A stretch of 64,000 nt of DNA from assembly GCA_029975055.1 (NCBI GenBank), contig JARKPU010000022.1, forward strand, positions 1-64,000, read 5' to 3'. Origin of the DNA: Anaerolinea sp. GTDB taxonomy: Bacteria > Chloroflexota > Anaerolineae > Anaerolineales > Anaerolineaceae. Numbering within the stretch: position 1 is the stretch's first letter; every line of letters starts with the position of its first letter. The position numbers and the translations under genes are program-made. The notes beneath the pieces are model-generated. The model was not told the DNA's origin, did no database searches, and saw only the letters and a list, made by a program, of their open reading frames with translations. This document shows, piece after piece, positions 42,624-52,967 of this stretch.

Positions 42624-45600
42624 TCAGCGCACAATGATGGGCAGGTAGATGTCATCCGGCTCGGGCGTGGGCGGGGGCGTGTTCGTCCCGCGGAAGTAGT
42701 GGACTCGCCCGTCGGCAGCCGCCAAATAGGCTTCGGGCATGCCGTCGGCGTTGGTATCCACCGCGCTGGGCAGCACCGGCGCGAGCAGGCGCACCTTGTT
42801 GAACGGGTCCTCACCGGAATACACGCGATCCATGTAATACAGCTTATGAGATTGATCCCAAAAAGTTTCGTTCATTGTGTAAACTTCCCCATCCTCATTG
42901 CCAATCCAGACTGTATGGGGATCCGGGAATGAGCCAGTCGTATAAGCAGAAAAAGTGGCCCGAGTCTCGAAGTAAATATCAGACCCACGGTTGGCAGCGT
43001 AGAAGGGGTTTAAGGCATTCAGCTCCTCTGTACCTACTTCGTCCAGCCAGTTAACGGCACCGGTGTACTCGAAACGGGGCCCATTACTATCACCCATATT
43101 TTCAGCATAATAAACCCCGTACCTGGGCTCCAGGTAACCAACAAAGATAAAGGCATCGAGGAGAGGAGAACCGGTTCGTTGGACGAAAGAAATTCGAGGG
43201 CCGATTTCATATTGTGTTGGAATCAACGGATCTTGAATCAAAGGCTGACTCGAGGCGAAGACATAAGCATGGCTGATGGAATTGTAATCATAATAATAAA
43301 GAAAGCCATCCTTTTCACCGTCAGAATCGCCTATGAATGCTTCAAGATACGGATCGGCATCCATGTTACCAAACGAGACACTAAGGAGTGTATTATCGGA
43401 AACAATCCCGGTAAACGGATTCTGCGTCTCGGGCTGAAGCCGGAATACAGGCAAGTCGGCGCTCCCAACATTCTTGTAAAATAACAATTTTGAGGGAACC
43501 GATTGATAGACCGGTACACCAACAAAGGCATCTAAATCACCATCAATGTCGACATCGCAGAAATTCACCGATATTGAATATTGATCATTCAAAATCGGCG
43601 GCAGCACCTGCGCCAGCGGGTTGAACAGGTAATCGCGGTAAACCGGCTCGCTGGCCGAACCGACGTTTTCGGCATAGACGAACGAACCGAACCCCGACCC
43701 GCTGATGAAGTCAAGGTCGCCGTCGCCGTCCAGGTCGGCCAGCGCCGGAGAGGCGAACTCGCGCGCCGTGAGGGTGGCAAAGGGGTTATTGGAGCCGGTC
43801 TGCTGGTTGAAGACGCCCCCGTCGTTGCGGAAGTAATGCACGCTGCCGTTGAAGGCCGGGTCGTCTTCGCTGAACAGTCGGCCCTCGCCCACCAGGGCGT
43901 CCAGGTCGCCGTCGCCATCCACGTCGGCAAAGTGCGGCGAGCCAAAGGGGATGCTGACCGCCGCGAAGGGGTTGCCCGGGTCATCGAGTTCAAAATTGGG
44001 GGCCGATGCCGTCCCGTTGTTGCGGTAGAACAGGAAGGCGCCGTCTTGCGTGCCGATCAGCAGGTCCAGATCCCCATCTCCGTCTACATCTGCCAGGGCA
44101 GGCGCAGCGTGAGTCGCAAGCTGCACGCCTGCCAAAACTCCAGCCGGGCTTTCAAGCGTGAACACCGGCTCATCGGTTGGGCTTGCGGCATAGTTGCGGT
44201 AGAAATAAATCTCGCTGTAGGATTCGGGCTCGTCATTACCGTTCGAAGGCGCCGCCCCGACCAGCAAGTCGGGGTCGCCGTCGCCGTCCAGGTCGCCCAG
44301 TGCGGGCATCGAGAACCAGTAGCTGGCGCTTTCGAAGATGTCGCCGTCTGCCAGGGTAAAGGCCGGCGAGCCGGAGCTGCCCTCGTTGCGGAAGTACGAA
44401 ATTTGCCCGTTGTAGCTGCCCGCCAGAGCGTCCACGTCGCCGTCGCCGTTTAAGTCGGCCAGGGCCGGGGCCGAGCCGCCCTGCAGGAAGGTGTACGATT
44501 TGATGCCCGCCTCGAGGCCCTCCAGCGGGCTGTGCCAGTCATCCAGGCTGATGAAGTGCGGTTGGCGGCGCGAGCCGGCGTTGCGCAGATAAGTCACCCG
44601 CCCGTCCGAGGAGGCGATGGCGGCATCCAGGCGGCGGTCGCTGTCGAGGTCGGCAAAGCGCACGATGGCGTGCTCCCCCACGTCCACGCCGTCCAGCGGG
44701 TTGGCGCTGCCCTCGCGGCGCGTGAAGCTGATCTCCCCCGGGGCATCGGAAGTGTTTTCGTAATAATCCACGCGCCCGTCCTCGTAGCCGACGAAGAGGT
44801 CGAGGTCGCCGTCGAAATCAATATCCACCAGCTCGGGCGAGGGCCGCCCGTCCACCGTGGTCGGGAGCGGGTTTGGCTCGCCGGGCGGGTCGCCGTCCAG
44901 CATCACCGGCGTGTTGGAAACATTGTTGAGGAACACGCGGATGGTGTAATACCCTTGGTTTTCGTCGGTGGGGATGAAAAGCCCCAGCACGGCATCCGGC
45001 AGGGAGTCGCCGTTCAGGTCGCCCACCGCGATCGTCACCCACGGGTCGCCCAGGGTTTGCGTATCGGGCATTTGATCGGTGAAGATTTTCGCAAACGGGT
45101 TGCTTGGGGTATATTGATACCTGGGCCTGCCGGCCAGCGGGTTGTTCTGGAAATACATGATGCGCGGCTGGGGAGGCGTGCCCGGAAAATACGTCGAATT
45201 ATTCGTGAACGCGGCGATGAACAAATCCTGGTCGCCGTCTTTGTCGTAATCCACCAGCAGCGGGTGCGGGTTGGATGGAATCGAATCATCGCTAACCAGT
45301 TTGGTGTTGATGTTCAATCCCTGCGGGAAGAACGTGGTGCTCTCGGTCGGCACGCGGTAGAACGCCGCCCCGACGTGATTCCCGCCGCCGTTGGCAAAAT
45401 AGGTTAACTGTCCAATGTACTCGCCCGTCACCGCGTCGGGGTCGCCGTCTTTATCCACATCGCCGAGGGCAAAACCGGGGTACTTGCCGATGAACGTGTC
45501 GGCGAAGGCCGGCCCGGCCGTCAGGTAATACGTCCCCGGCACGGCCTTAGCCGCATTCTGCGGGGCGGCCCCAAACAGGAAGATGAAGACCAGGAACGCC

Positions 45601-45653
45601 GAGAGCACCCGGGCAGTCAAATGAAGTCTGCATTGTTTGTTGAGCATATCCAT
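42624..45653 (-). CDS. large secreted FG-GAP/VCBS-repeat protein
   Basis: This 1009-residue protein has a signal peptide (residues 13-35) and at least ten calcium-binding FG-GAP-like repeats of the form D-x-D-x-D-G-D-x-D (for example DLDGDGDPDLLVG, DVDGDGDLDLLIG). They probably form one or more beta-propellers. It ends with a Pro-rich segment and IYLPIIVR. Such proteins act in adhesion or matrix binding. The GC content drops sharply between about 42845 and 43600 (residues ~685-935). ATG 45653 is kept; 45647 is a close alternative. It follows the CPBP gene by 22 bp. Confidence 0.88.
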   Translation of the reverse strand: MDMLNKQCRLHLTARVLSAFLVFIFLFGAAPQNAAKAVPGTYYLTAGPAFADTFIGKYPGFALGDVDKDGDPDAVTGEYIGQLTYFANGGGNHVGAAFYRVPTESTTFFPQGLNINTKLVSDDSIPSNPHPLLVDYDKDGDQDLFIAAFTNNSTYFPGTPPQPRIMYFQNNPLAGRPRYQYTPSNPFAKIFTDQMPDTQTLGDPWVTIAVGDLNGDSLPDAVLGLFIPTDENQGYYTIRVFLNNVSNTPVMLDGDPPGEPNPLPTTVDGRPSPELVDIDFDGDLDLFVGYEDGRVDYYENTSDAPGEISFTRREGSANPLDGVDVGEHAIVRFADLDSDRRLDAAIASSDGRVTYLRNAGSRRQPHFISLDDWHSPLEGLEAGIKSYTFLQGGSAPALADLNGDGDVDALAGSYNGQISYFRNEGSSGSPAFTLADGDIFESASYWFSMPALGDLDGDGDPDLLVGAAPSNGNDEPESYSEIYFYRNYAASPTDEPVFTLESPAGVLAGVQLATHAAPALADVDGDGDLDLLIGTQDGAFLFYRNNGTASAPNFELDDPGNPFAAVSIPFGSPHFADVDGDGDLDALVGEGRLFSEDDPAFNGSVHYFRNDGGVFNQQTGSNNPFATLTAREFASPALADLDGDGDLDFISGSGFGSFVYAENVGSASEPVYRDYLFNPLAQVLPPILNDQYSISVNFCDVDIDGDLDAFVGVPVYQSVPSKLLFYKNVGSADLPVFRLQPETQNPFTGIVSDNTLLSVSFGNMDADPYLEAFIGDSDGEKDGFLYYYDYNSISHAYVFASSQPLIQDPLIPTQYEIGPRISFVQRTGSPLLDAFIFVGYLEPRYGVYYAENMGDSNGPRFEYTGAVNWLDEVGTEELNALNPFYAANRGSDIYFETRATFSAYTTGSFPDPHTVWIGNEDGEVYTMNETFWDQSHKLYYMDRVYSGEDPFNKVRLLAPVLPSAVDTNADGMPEAYLAAADGRVHYFRGTNTPPPTPEPDDIYLPIIVR

Positions 45654-45675
45654 CCACTCCGCATAGCAATGTAAC

Positions 45676-46548
45676 CTAAAAAACCAGCGCCGGGAGCACC
45701 AGCAGCGCCAATGCGTTGATCATCAGGTGAGCAAAGACCGCGGCGCGCAAGCCGCGCGCGCCCGCCAGCCACGCCAGCCCCACCCCGGCGGCAAATACCG
45801 GCAGGAAGATCAGCGGGCGCATCAGCAGGGCCGCCGCAGCCGCGGCAACGAGCGCCGCGCCGCCCACCCGCCCGAAGCGCGCCTGCCATTCCGCCATCAA
45901 CCGCCCCCTGAAGAACAACTCCTCCGAGACGGGCAGCAGCACCAGCGCAGATGCCGCCAAAATCCCCCCCAGCACCGGCGGGTAGCCCGAAATGGGCGGC
46001 CTGAGCGAGGGCACCAGCGCCAGCAGCAATCCATAAAGGAACGCCCCGCCCAGCCACAGGCCCATGCCCGCCAGCAGGCCCGCGAGCGCTCCGTTCAGGC
46101 CGCCTTCGCCGCCCGCCTGGGGCTGAGCAAAATCTCCCCCCGCGGCGAGCAGAATGGTGAGCGCCGCCCCCTGGATGACCGGCAGCCACAGCGGCGTGCT
46201 GGACCAGACCACGCGCGCCTCCCAGCTTGGCCCCAGGGCTACCCAATCGGGCAGCCAGGTCACCGCCAGGGGCAGGGCAAAGGCCAGCAGCAGCACCTGC
46301 CAGCTCGTGTAGGGCCGGGCCGCGCCTTTGTTGGCCCGGCGCATGCGCAGCGCCACCCGCAGCCCCCCCACCCCCGCCAGCAGGCAGAGATAAGCCGCCC
46401 CGCTCAACAGGTGCAGCTGCGCCGAACTGTCGAGCCGCGTGCCGCCGCCCTGCTGCAGCCAGCGCGAGAGGCTGAGAAACGCCACCACCACGATGGCAGC
46501 CGCCAGGAGGTAAAAAAGGGAACGGGAGCGCGAGGTAACCTGTAGCAT
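45676..46548 (-). CDS. CPBP-family intramembrane protease
   Basis: This 290-residue membrane protein has about eight helices and the CPBP (CAAX-type, ABI) catalytic motif EELFFRG near residue 215. A second conserved H is in FAHLMINAL near residue 275. Such proteins cleave or process membrane peptides, in bacteria often for bacteriocin or surface-protein maturation. Lying 22 bp before a giant secreted protein, it may help its processing (inference). ATG at 46548; no clear ribosome binding site. Confidence 0.85.
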   Translation of the reverse strand: MLQVTSRSRSLFYLLAAAIVVVAFLSLSRWLQQGGGTRLDSSAQLHLLSGAAYLCLLAGVGGLRVALRMRRANKGAARPYTSWQVLLLAFALPLAVTWLPDWVALGPSWEARVVWSSTPLWLPVIQGAALTILLAAGGDFAQPQAGGEGGLNGALAGLLAGMGLWLGGAFLYGLLLALVPSLRPPISGYPPVLGGILAASALVLLPVSEELFFRGRLMAEWQARFGRVGGAALVAAAAAALLMRPLIFLPVFAAGVGLAWLAGARGLRAAVFAHLMINALALLVLPALVF

Positions 46549-46578
46549 GGTCAATGCAGTAAGGATTTCGCAGGGGAA

Positions 46579-46604
46579 GATGAGCAGATTGGTTTCTGCT
46601 CATC
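46579..46604 (-). terminator. hairpin between CPBP and TadE-PA14 genes
   Basis: A 10-bp perfect stem (GATGAGCAGA/TCTGCTCATC, 6-nt loop), extended by GGGGA/TCCCC-type pairs, lies 42 bp beyond the stop at 46646 on the minus strand. No strong T-run follows. Confidence 0.5.
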
Positions 46605-46645
46605 CTCCCCTTTCACTTGTGCATACCGGCCGCCCTGGTTCCCGC

Positions 46646-49600
46646 CTAGTTATAACAGTTAGGGTTATCCGCCGGGCAGCGCGGGGTGGGCGTGTTGGTG
46701 CGAGTCGCCGTCGGCGCGGGCGAGGCCGTGCGGGTGGGTGTGCGCGTGTTCGTCGGCGCAGACGTGTTCGTCGGCGTAGGCGTGCGGGTAGCCGTCGCCG
46801 TGTCGGTGGGCGTGAAGGTCACCGTGGGCGTGTAGGTGGGCGTGAAGGTGGCCGTGCGCGTGGGCGTGTTGGTGCGCGTGGGCGTGAACGTCCGGGTCGG
46901 CGTCTTGGACGGCGTGAACGTGATCGACGGCGTCAGCGTGATCGTCGCCGTATAGGTGGGCGTGCGCGTGAAGGTGCGCGTGGGCGTCAGCGTGATCGTC
47001 GGCGTCAACGTGCGCGTGGGCGTCAGTGTGATGGTCGGCGTGTTCGTCCGCGTGGGGGTGAGCGTGCGCGTCGGCGTGAAGGTTGGCGTGCGCGTCACCG
47101 TGGGGGTGAAGGTGCGTGTCGGCGTGAAGGTGGCCGTAGCGGTGTAGGTGGGCGTGTTGGTAGGCGTCAGCGAAGGCGTCGCCAGGTTGCCGGTGATCAC
47201 CAAATCCATCACCAACCGGTTGTTGTACGAGTTGTCCGGCCAGCGGCTGGTTTTATCTCTCGCCTGGATCACCACCTGGTACGTCCCGGCCGTGATCGGG
47301 TCGCCGGTCAGGTTCCAGGTGTAGTACCCGGCGATGTTGGTGAGGCAGGTCGGGCTGGTGTTATCCGGCTCGAAGAGGCAGTAGGGCGCCAGGCTGTCTT
47401 CGGTGGCGTGCAGCAGCACCCCGTTTTGGTAAACGCCGAACCACACGCGGTCCATCGTGCGCGGGCCGCCCGCGGCCGTGGCGTTGGCCTGGATGTTGAA
47501 CTTGTTGTTCGGGCCATCCAGCTTGGTGGCCGAGAGCGTCGGCCCCGCCAGGCCGTTCACCGAGAGCTGGCAATCCAGCTCGCCGATGCGGTAGTAGATC
47601 GTCATCGGGAACTCATCGCCGTGATAGTAGGTGTAGTAGGTCGTGTCGGGGTAGCCGGGGCTGGGCACGGTGTTCAGGGTGCCCCAGTTATCGGAGGCAT
47701 CGATGCGCAGCGTGGCGCGTTCCAGCAGCGGGACTTCGCCCAGCGTCGCCATGTTGTAATCCCAAGTGACGTTATCCGTCAGCGTCAACCCGCCGCTCGG
47801 CACGGAGTACATCGTCGTGGCGTTCCCGCCCTGATCCACCATGTTGAAGTCGAGCAGCTTTTGCGTCGGGCGCACCTCGCCGCTGGTGTTGTGCCACGGG
47901 CCCAGCCACTGGCCTTCTACCCTGTAAACGAAGGCCGAGAGGTTGGTGTTGAAGTTGCGCAGCGGGATGTTGATGTACTTGTTGTTGTACGTCAGGTAGA
48001 GCTTCTCGTTCAGCCGGTAGGGCTGCAGGTCGGTGCAGGAGGCCACCACCGTGGGCGAGGGGCGCGGCTCGGGCGGTTCGAGGTACTTGGTCTGGATGAT
48101 CCGGATCGTGTCGAAGTTATACGGGCCCGTCCAGCCCACCGAGATGTTGTCGCTGCCGTTGCCCTCGATGTGCACGGCCTCCATGTAATACCACTGCCCG
48201 GCCACCAGGTTTTGAACGGGTGAAGTCTGGTTGGTTTCCTTGTTCCAGTCTGGAACGCCGCCCGGCCGGCCGGTGAAGGTGTTCACCTGGGCAATCCTCA
48301 CCTTGTTGGCCGGGTTGGTGTTCGGGCTCATATACAGAGCGCTGGCGTTGTCGCTGGCGATGTAGAAGGTATAAGGCCCGGTATAGGGCGCGCAGAACAG
48401 CGCGCGCATATCGGTGGCGTAATAGTCGTCCTTGTTCACATACCCGTCGGAAACGCCGGGGTAATAAGCCTCGTTGGGCGCCATGTTGGGGATGACTGTG
48501 GTCTCAACGCGGGTCACGCCCGTCTGCCCGTAGTTGGTGTTGGTCGTCAGCTTATCCAGGTTGTACCAGTACTCGAACAGCGGGCCGTGGCCGTTGCAGT
48601 CGGCCTCGGGCGGCCTGGAGTTGCCGGTGACCGGGCTGAGGTAGCGCGATTCGATCAACACCGGCACGTCGCCGATGCCCTTGCCCGTCCAGCCGATGCC
48701 CAGGTAATCGCCGCCGCCGTTTTCCTTGAGGAAGGCTTCCAGGTAATACCACTGCCCGCGCAGCAGGTAAACGGTGGCCGATGAGCCGCGCTCGATGTGG
48801 TCGGGCGTCGCGCCATACACGTAGTTGGTGGTGATCAGCGGGGTGCCGGGCGCGGTCTCTTCGCCGGCGGTGGTGTTCAGGTAGAACATGGCCTGGTCAT
48901 CGCTGACCATGTAGAAGGTGTACTCGCCGCTGTAGGGCACGCACACCTTGCCCCTGAAGCGCAGCCCGTAGTCATCGACGTTCGGGTTTGTCTGCGGCCA
49001 TTGGAACAACCCGCTCGAGTCCATCCAGTTGGGGATGGTGGTGGTTGGGTTGTAATAGATGTAGTCCATATCGGACTTGAGGTTGCTCACCAGCCCGCCG
49101 TCGATGCCGTCCCAGCGGTCGAGCAGCAGCGAGCCTTCGCCCTGGCAGTCAAAGGGGGCTTCGGTGGCCGTGGGGGTGGGCGTCTTGGAGGGCGTGGGGG
49201 TGTAGGTGGCCCCGGCGATGATGCCGCCCGTCAGGCCGGTGACGCGCGAAGCGCGGAACTTTTCCACAATGCCCTCGCGCGTGGAGGTGAGCCGCAGGGT
49301 GGGCCACCACGAGCTGAGGAAGGGGGTGATGAGCGTGTGGCGGTAGGTGAGCGTCACGCGCACGCGGTCACCGGGGCCGCCGGCGTCGTCATGGTAGTAG
49401 ATCGTGCTGCCGTCCGCGGCATTCAGCTTGACGCAGAAGGTCGGGTAAACCGAGTTGCCCGGGTCGGCATCGTCATAAAAGCGCGGGTAGGGGTCGTAGC
49501 CAAAGCCATAGCCTTCATCGGCATTGCTGCGGTTCGAGCAGGTGGTGATGGTGAAGAAATCGGGCGAAGAGGGGATGCCCACGTAAGTGGCCTTTTCGGT

Positions 49601-50098
49601 CTGGTCGAGGGCGTCGATGCTCGCCGGGTAGAGACCCAGGTAGGCTTCATAATCGCCCGAGACGCTCGCGTCGCGCCGCACGCCCGTGGCGCCGGCCTGG
49701 GCCGTATCGCGGATGGAGGGCAGGCGCGCCCAGTCTTGCAGCGTGTTGCTCAATTCCTCCCAGTCGGAGACGCCGCCATGCTTCACGTCCGGGATGATGC
49801 AGTCCACGTTCCCGTCGATGTTATCCAGCGCGCGCAGTTCGCCGGCCGTCATGCCCAGCTCCGACGCGACGGCATCCGCGGCCGCGTCACAGTACTGCGG
49901 GTCATACGAGCCGGTCACCGCATAGCGCACGGCAAAGCGGGCACCGTTCTCCAACGCCAGCCAGGCCTGCATCAACCGGCCGAACTCGATGATGCCAAAC
50001 ACCAATAGCAGCAGGATAGGCAGCGCCAGGGCGAATTCGAGCAGGCCCTGAGCCTTCGTTCGGCGCTGTTTCGGATTTGGGAAGGTGGATGCGTTCAT
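46646..50098 (-). CDS. TadE-like pilin with two PA14 domains and Thr-Pro stalk
   Basis: This 1150-residue protein starts as a TadE/TadG-type pseudopilin ([25 protein letters not shown], given here only as a class). Two PA14 carbohydrate-binding-type domains follow (about 328-470 and 508-654; GIGWTGKG and SVGWTG hallmarks), then beta-rich domains to about 970. A stalk of about 170 residues of Thr-Pro repeats leads to the C-terminal [10 protein letters not shown]. This fuses a pilus subunit with an adhesin. AAGGGGAAA lies before the ATG. It is the last gene of the Tad-type operon. Confidence 0.88.
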   Translation of the reverse strand: MNASTFPNPKQRRTKAQGLLEFALALPILLLLVFGIIEFGRLMQAWLALENGARFAVRYAVTGSYDPQYCDAAADAVASELGMTAGELRALDNIDGNVDCIIPDVKHGGVSDWEELSNTLQDWARLPSIRDTAQAGATGVRRDASVSGDYEAYLGLYPASIDALDQTEKATYVGIPSSPDFFTITTCSNRSNADEGYGFGYDPYPRFYDDADPGNSVYPTFCVKLNAADGSTIYYHDDAGGPGDRVRVTLTYRHTLITPFLSSWWPTLRLTSTREGIVEKFRASRVTGLTGGIIAGATYTPTPSKTPTPTATEAPFDCQGEGSLLLDRWDGIDGGLVSNLKSDMDYIYYNPTTTIPNWMDSSGLFQWPQTNPNVDDYGLRFRGKVCVPYSGEYTFYMVSDDQAMFYLNTTAGEETAPGTPLITTNYVYGATPDHIERGSSATVYLLRGQWYYLEAFLKENGGGDYLGIGWTGKGIGDVPVLIESRYLSPVTGNSRPPEADCNGHGPLFEYWYNLDKLTTNTNYGQTGVTRVETTVIPNMAPNEAYYPGVSDGYVNKDDYYATDMRALFCAPYTGPYTFYIASDNASALYMSPNTNPANKVRIAQVNTFTGRPGGVPDWNKETNQTSPVQNLVAGQWYYMEAVHIEGNGSDNISVGWTGPYNFDTIRIIQTKYLEPPEPRPSPTVVASCTDLQPYRLNEKLYLTYNNKYINIPLRNFNTNLSAFVYRVEGQWLGPWHNTSGEVRPTQKLLDFNMVDQGGNATTMYSVPSGGLTLTDNVTWDYNMATLGEVPLLERATLRIDASDNWGTLNTVPSPGYPDTTYYTYYHGDEFPMTIYYRIGELDCQLSVNGLAGPTLSATKLDGPNNKFNIQANATAAGGPRTMDRVWFGVYQNGVLLHATEDSLAPYCLFEPDNTSPTCLTNIAGYYTWNLTGDPITAGTYQVVIQARDKTSRWPDNSYNNRLVMDLVITGNLATPSLTPTNTPTYTATATFTPTRTFTPTVTRTPTFTPTRTLTPTRTNTPTITLTPTRTLTPTITLTPTRTFTRTPTYTATITLTPSITFTPSKTPTRTFTPTRTNTPTRTATFTPTYTPTVTFTPTDTATATRTPTPTNTSAPTNTRTPTRTASPAPTATRTNTPTPRCPADNPNCYN
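46690..47180. repeat. low-complexity Thr-Pro codon repeat
   Basis: About 490 bp consist of variants of GTGGGCGT/GTGCGC on the plus strand, which encode Thr-Pro-Thr-x repeats on the minus strand. Such a tract is prone to slippage and length change, which would lengthen or shorten the stalk of the pilin-adhesin. Confidence 0.8.
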
Positions 50099-50107
50099 AA
50101 TTTCCCC

Positions 50108-51955
50108 TTAATGCGCGATCTTGGTATAAATGCGGCTGGCAATTTTATCGAAAATCTCGGCCAGGCCACCGCCGGTAGATGAGAAATAATACTGGCCGCA
50201 GTCGGTTTTCGCAGGTTTGCTCTTGCACGGGTCGGTCACCCGGTCGCCGTCATCGCCGACGGCCGCCATGTAGCGCAGCAAGCTCTCGCCGGTGGAGATG
50301 GCGGGCCCCAGGCCGATCGAGTAAATGGCCACATCGTTGCCGATGGGCTCGTTGGGGTTATAGTCTGGGTTGCCCACCGCGTTCACCACGCGCAGCGCGG
50401 CCGCGTCGGTCATATCCTTGGCGTAATCGAGGCTCGAATAGGTGGAAACGCTCGGCGCCTGCGGGTTATAGACGGTATGCGGCGGGCAGGTGGAGCTGTC
50501 TTCATCGATGCAGTAGCGCGGCGAGGGGTTCATATCCATGCAGAAGTCGCCCCAGAAGCGCTGCGTGCAGAAGCCGTTCTTGAACGCGGTCGGGATGACG
50601 CTGTCGTCGTTCACCGCATCGGCCGTGTCGCTCATGTTCACCGCGCCGTCGGAGAGGAAGATGATCACCCACACCGAGCCGGGCCGCCCGGAGGCGCGCA
50701 GCTGGTTGGAGGCGGCGCGCATGCCGCAGCCGGTGCACGTGGAGACGAGCGCCATGTTGTCGTTGTGGGTGTCGGTCATCCACTGCACGGCCAGGTCGGT
50801 GTCGGCGGGTGTGTAGACGCCGTCCTGGTCCCAGTCGAACGCATCCACCAGGGTGTCGTCGTCGCAGGGCACGTTGCGCACCTGATCCCAGCGGTCTTCA
50901 TCCAGCGTGCAGGGCTTGCCGGGGTCGGCATCCCGTCCATCGCCGTCGCGGTCTTCGGGGTTGGCCGGGTTCACCTGGTCCGGGTTATCCAGCCAGTTCA
51001 CCCACAGCTTGTTCACGGGCGCGTCGTCGTGCAGCTGGATCAAGTCGATCTGGTCGAGCACGATCTGCTTGTTGCCCACTTCCAGCGGGGCCAGGTCGCG
51101 GATGACGGTGGCCTTCGTGTTATAGGTGACGATGCCGATCTGGTCGTAGCCTTCATAAAGCGTGTTGACGAGTTCCTTGGCGGCGTCGATCGCATCGCGC
51201 AGCGGGTAGCAGCGGCTTTTTTCGATCACCCCGCTCACCAGCCTGGAATTGCACAGGGCGGCGTTGTAATCGGCCATCGTGGTGCGGCTGTAGCCGAGGG
51301 TCTTGAATTCGATGCACGAGCCCGCGTTGGCGCCCGGAGGGTCTTTGCACTCGGCGGCCATCGATTCGGAAGTGTCGATCACCAGCACCAGGTCGATGGC
51401 CGCGGCCTCCGCCGTGGACCACGTGCGCAGCGAGATACCGTTGAAGCCGAGGATCGAGAGAAAGTAGAAGGGCGTCAACTGGCGGGCTTCCACATAGACC
51501 AGCTTGCGCGCCGGCGGGGCGGTTTCGTCGCCGGGGTCCGTCTCGGGGCACATCGGCAGCAGCTCGGGGGCCTCCACCGCCAGGCGCGCGTCGTCGCGCA
51601 CGCCGTCTTTATCTTTATCGCACACCTGCACGTTGAGCTGCAGGGCGGCCGGGTCCACGTTCACGTTCTGCACCTTGAGCGATTCCAGCACCGCCGAGAC
51701 CATCTGGTCATAGCTCGCGCCGCGCTTGAAGTTGTTCGCCGCCGCCACCGCCGCCGAGTCCACGGCGCGCTTGAGCTGGCCGTAGGAGACGTAGGCGATG
51801 CCGGCGTCGATCGCCAGACCGACGAAGAACAACAGCGCCAGCAGCGAAACCGCGAAGATCACCAGGACCTGGCCGCGGCTCCTGCGCTCGGCGGGTGGGT
51901 TAGCGGGGCGTCGGGGTTGGCGCCGCTGCGGGGAAGGGCATAATTGTGTAGGCAT
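50108..51955 (-). CDS. TadG-like protein with von Willebrand A domain
   Basis: This 615-residue protein has an N-terminal TadG-type hydrophobic segment (GQVLVIFAVSLLALLFFVGLAID at about residues 28-50). A C-terminal vWA domain starts with DLVLVIDTSESM and holds the MIDAS residues DTSES. Long insertions carry Asp-rich segments (DKDKDGVRDD, EDRDGDGRDADPG) like calcium loops. TadG proteins act in Tad pilus assembly or adhesion. The start at 51955 is uncertain: it overlaps the upstream gene by 56 bp and has no clear ribosome binding site. A later in-frame start would remove part of the basic N-terminal region. Confidence 0.82.
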   Translation of the reverse strand: MPTQLCPSPQRRQPRRPANPPAERRSRGQVLVIFAVSLLALLFFVGLAIDAGIAYVSYGQLKRAVDSAAVAAANNFKRGASYDQMVSAVLESLKVQNVNVDPAALQLNVQVCDKDKDGVRDDARLAVEAPELLPMCPETDPGDETAPPARKLVYVEARQLTPFYFLSILGFNGISLRTWSTAEAAAIDLVLVIDTSESMAAECKDPPGANAGSCIEFKTLGYSRTTMADYNAALCNSRLVSGVIEKSRCYPLRDAIDAAKELVNTLYEGYDQIGIVTYNTKATVIRDLAPLEVGNKQIVLDQIDLIQLHDDAPVNKLWVNWLDNPDQVNPANPEDRDGDGRDADPGKPCTLDEDRWDQVRNVPCDDDTLVDAFDWDQDGVYTPADTDLAVQWMTDTHNDNMALVSTCTGCGMRAASNQLRASGRPGSVWVIIFLSDGAVNMSDTADAVNDDSVIPTAFKNGFCTQRFWGDFCMDMNPSPRYCIDEDSSTCPPHTVYNPQAPSVSTYSSLDYAKDMTDAAALRVVNAVGNPDYNPNEPIGNDVAIYSIGLGPAISTGESLLRYMAAVGDDGDRVTDPCKSKPAKTDCGQYYFSSTGGGLAEIFDKIASRIYTKIAH

Positions 51956-52772
51956 GGATTTTGATCGGGTTCGGAACAAAAAGGGTGAATATGGGCAGTT
52001 TGAGCACTTGCTGATGACAGTAGAAGATTTCGACGGCCACGTAACCGGATGCACCCGGCGGCGGGGTGGGCGTGACGTTGGTGGGGAAGTCGGCCGCGTC
52101 GTAGCCGATCATCTCGGCCACCCGGTCCACCGTGTAATAGGGGGTCATGCTCTCATCCACCGCGCCGGTCGCGCAGTCCTTCTTGAAGTTATCCACCTTG
52201 GTGTAAGACCCGCTGTTGATGTGGTTCGAGAGCGCCCAATAATAGCTCTTTCCGCCTGGGAAGGCGCTGGGCACCCACTCTTCCGCCGAAACCGGGTGCG
52301 ACTGCGAAACCGTGTTGCCCCGGCTGGCGCCCGTGTTCGGGTCGATTTCGCTCACGATGGTATAGGCCGAAATGACCACGTCATCGGTGGCGGGGTTGAA
52401 GTTCAGGTATTTGTTCAGCCCGTTGCACCAGTTGCGGTAGATCCCCGAGCCGACGACCACCTTGGCCGGGCAGTCCACCTGGTCGGGCGGGGCGAAGATG
52501 CAGGAAGTATCCCACCAAAAATCGAACAATTCCTTCGTGTCGCAGTCCTGGTCGGCCGGAGCGCCGGAGAACGGGTCGCGGATGGAGGCAAAGCGAGCCG
52601 CTTCGCGCGTCAGGTCGAGCGCGTCGAGGTAGCGGCTGATCACAAAAGCCACTTCCACCAGCCCGAGCACCATCAGCAGCAGGATCGGCAGCACCAGCGC
52701 CAGCTCGAGGAAAGATTGGCCGCGCGTGCGGGTTCGAGATCGGAACAATTGAAAGCCGCGAATTTTCAACAT
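51900..52772 (-). CDS. TadE-like pilus protein
   Basis: This 290-residue protein has the TadE signature (RGQSFLELALVLPILLLMV at residues 17-35) and an extracellular domain with paired cysteines. It ends in a Pro/Thr tail. TadE proteins are minor pseudopilins of Tad/Flp pili. It is the first of three co-directional genes that each begin with a TadE/TadG-type segment. The Tad ATPase and platform genes (tadA, tadB, tadC) are not in the window. It is divergent from the phosphatase-like gene. Confidence 0.88.
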   Translation of the reverse strand: MLKIRGFQLFRSRTRTRGQSFLELALVLPILLLMVLGLVEVAFVISRYLDALDLTREAARFASIRDPFSGAPADQDCDTKELFDFWWDTSCIFAPPDQVDCPAKVVVGSGIYRNWCNGLNKYLNFNPATDDVVISAYTIVSEIDPNTGASRGNTVSQSHPVSAEEWVPSAFPGGKSYYWALSNHINSGSYTKVDNFKKDCATGAVDESMTPYYTVDRVAEMIGYDAADFPTNVTPTPPPGASGYVAVEIFYCHQQVLKLPIFTLFVPNPIKIHAYTIMPFPAAAPTPTPR

Positions 52773-52967
52773 GGCAATTTACTTGCACCTGAGGTAGATT
52801 GTTATGATTGGATGCGAGCTGCGGATGCGCTTTCCCGCCACATTTAAAATAAGCGCGCCGGGCAGGCGTGTCAATAGATCAACCGAAACTGTAAACCGCG
52901 TTCAACGCGATTGTAACAAAAACAAGACATTCTTATGTATAATCATTCACGCAGAGGGAACCCCAGC

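Noticed and set aside
46690..47180. Possible CRISPR or minisatellite array
   Set aside because: The repeats have no fixed length or spacers and are codon-level Thr-Pro repeats within a reading frame.
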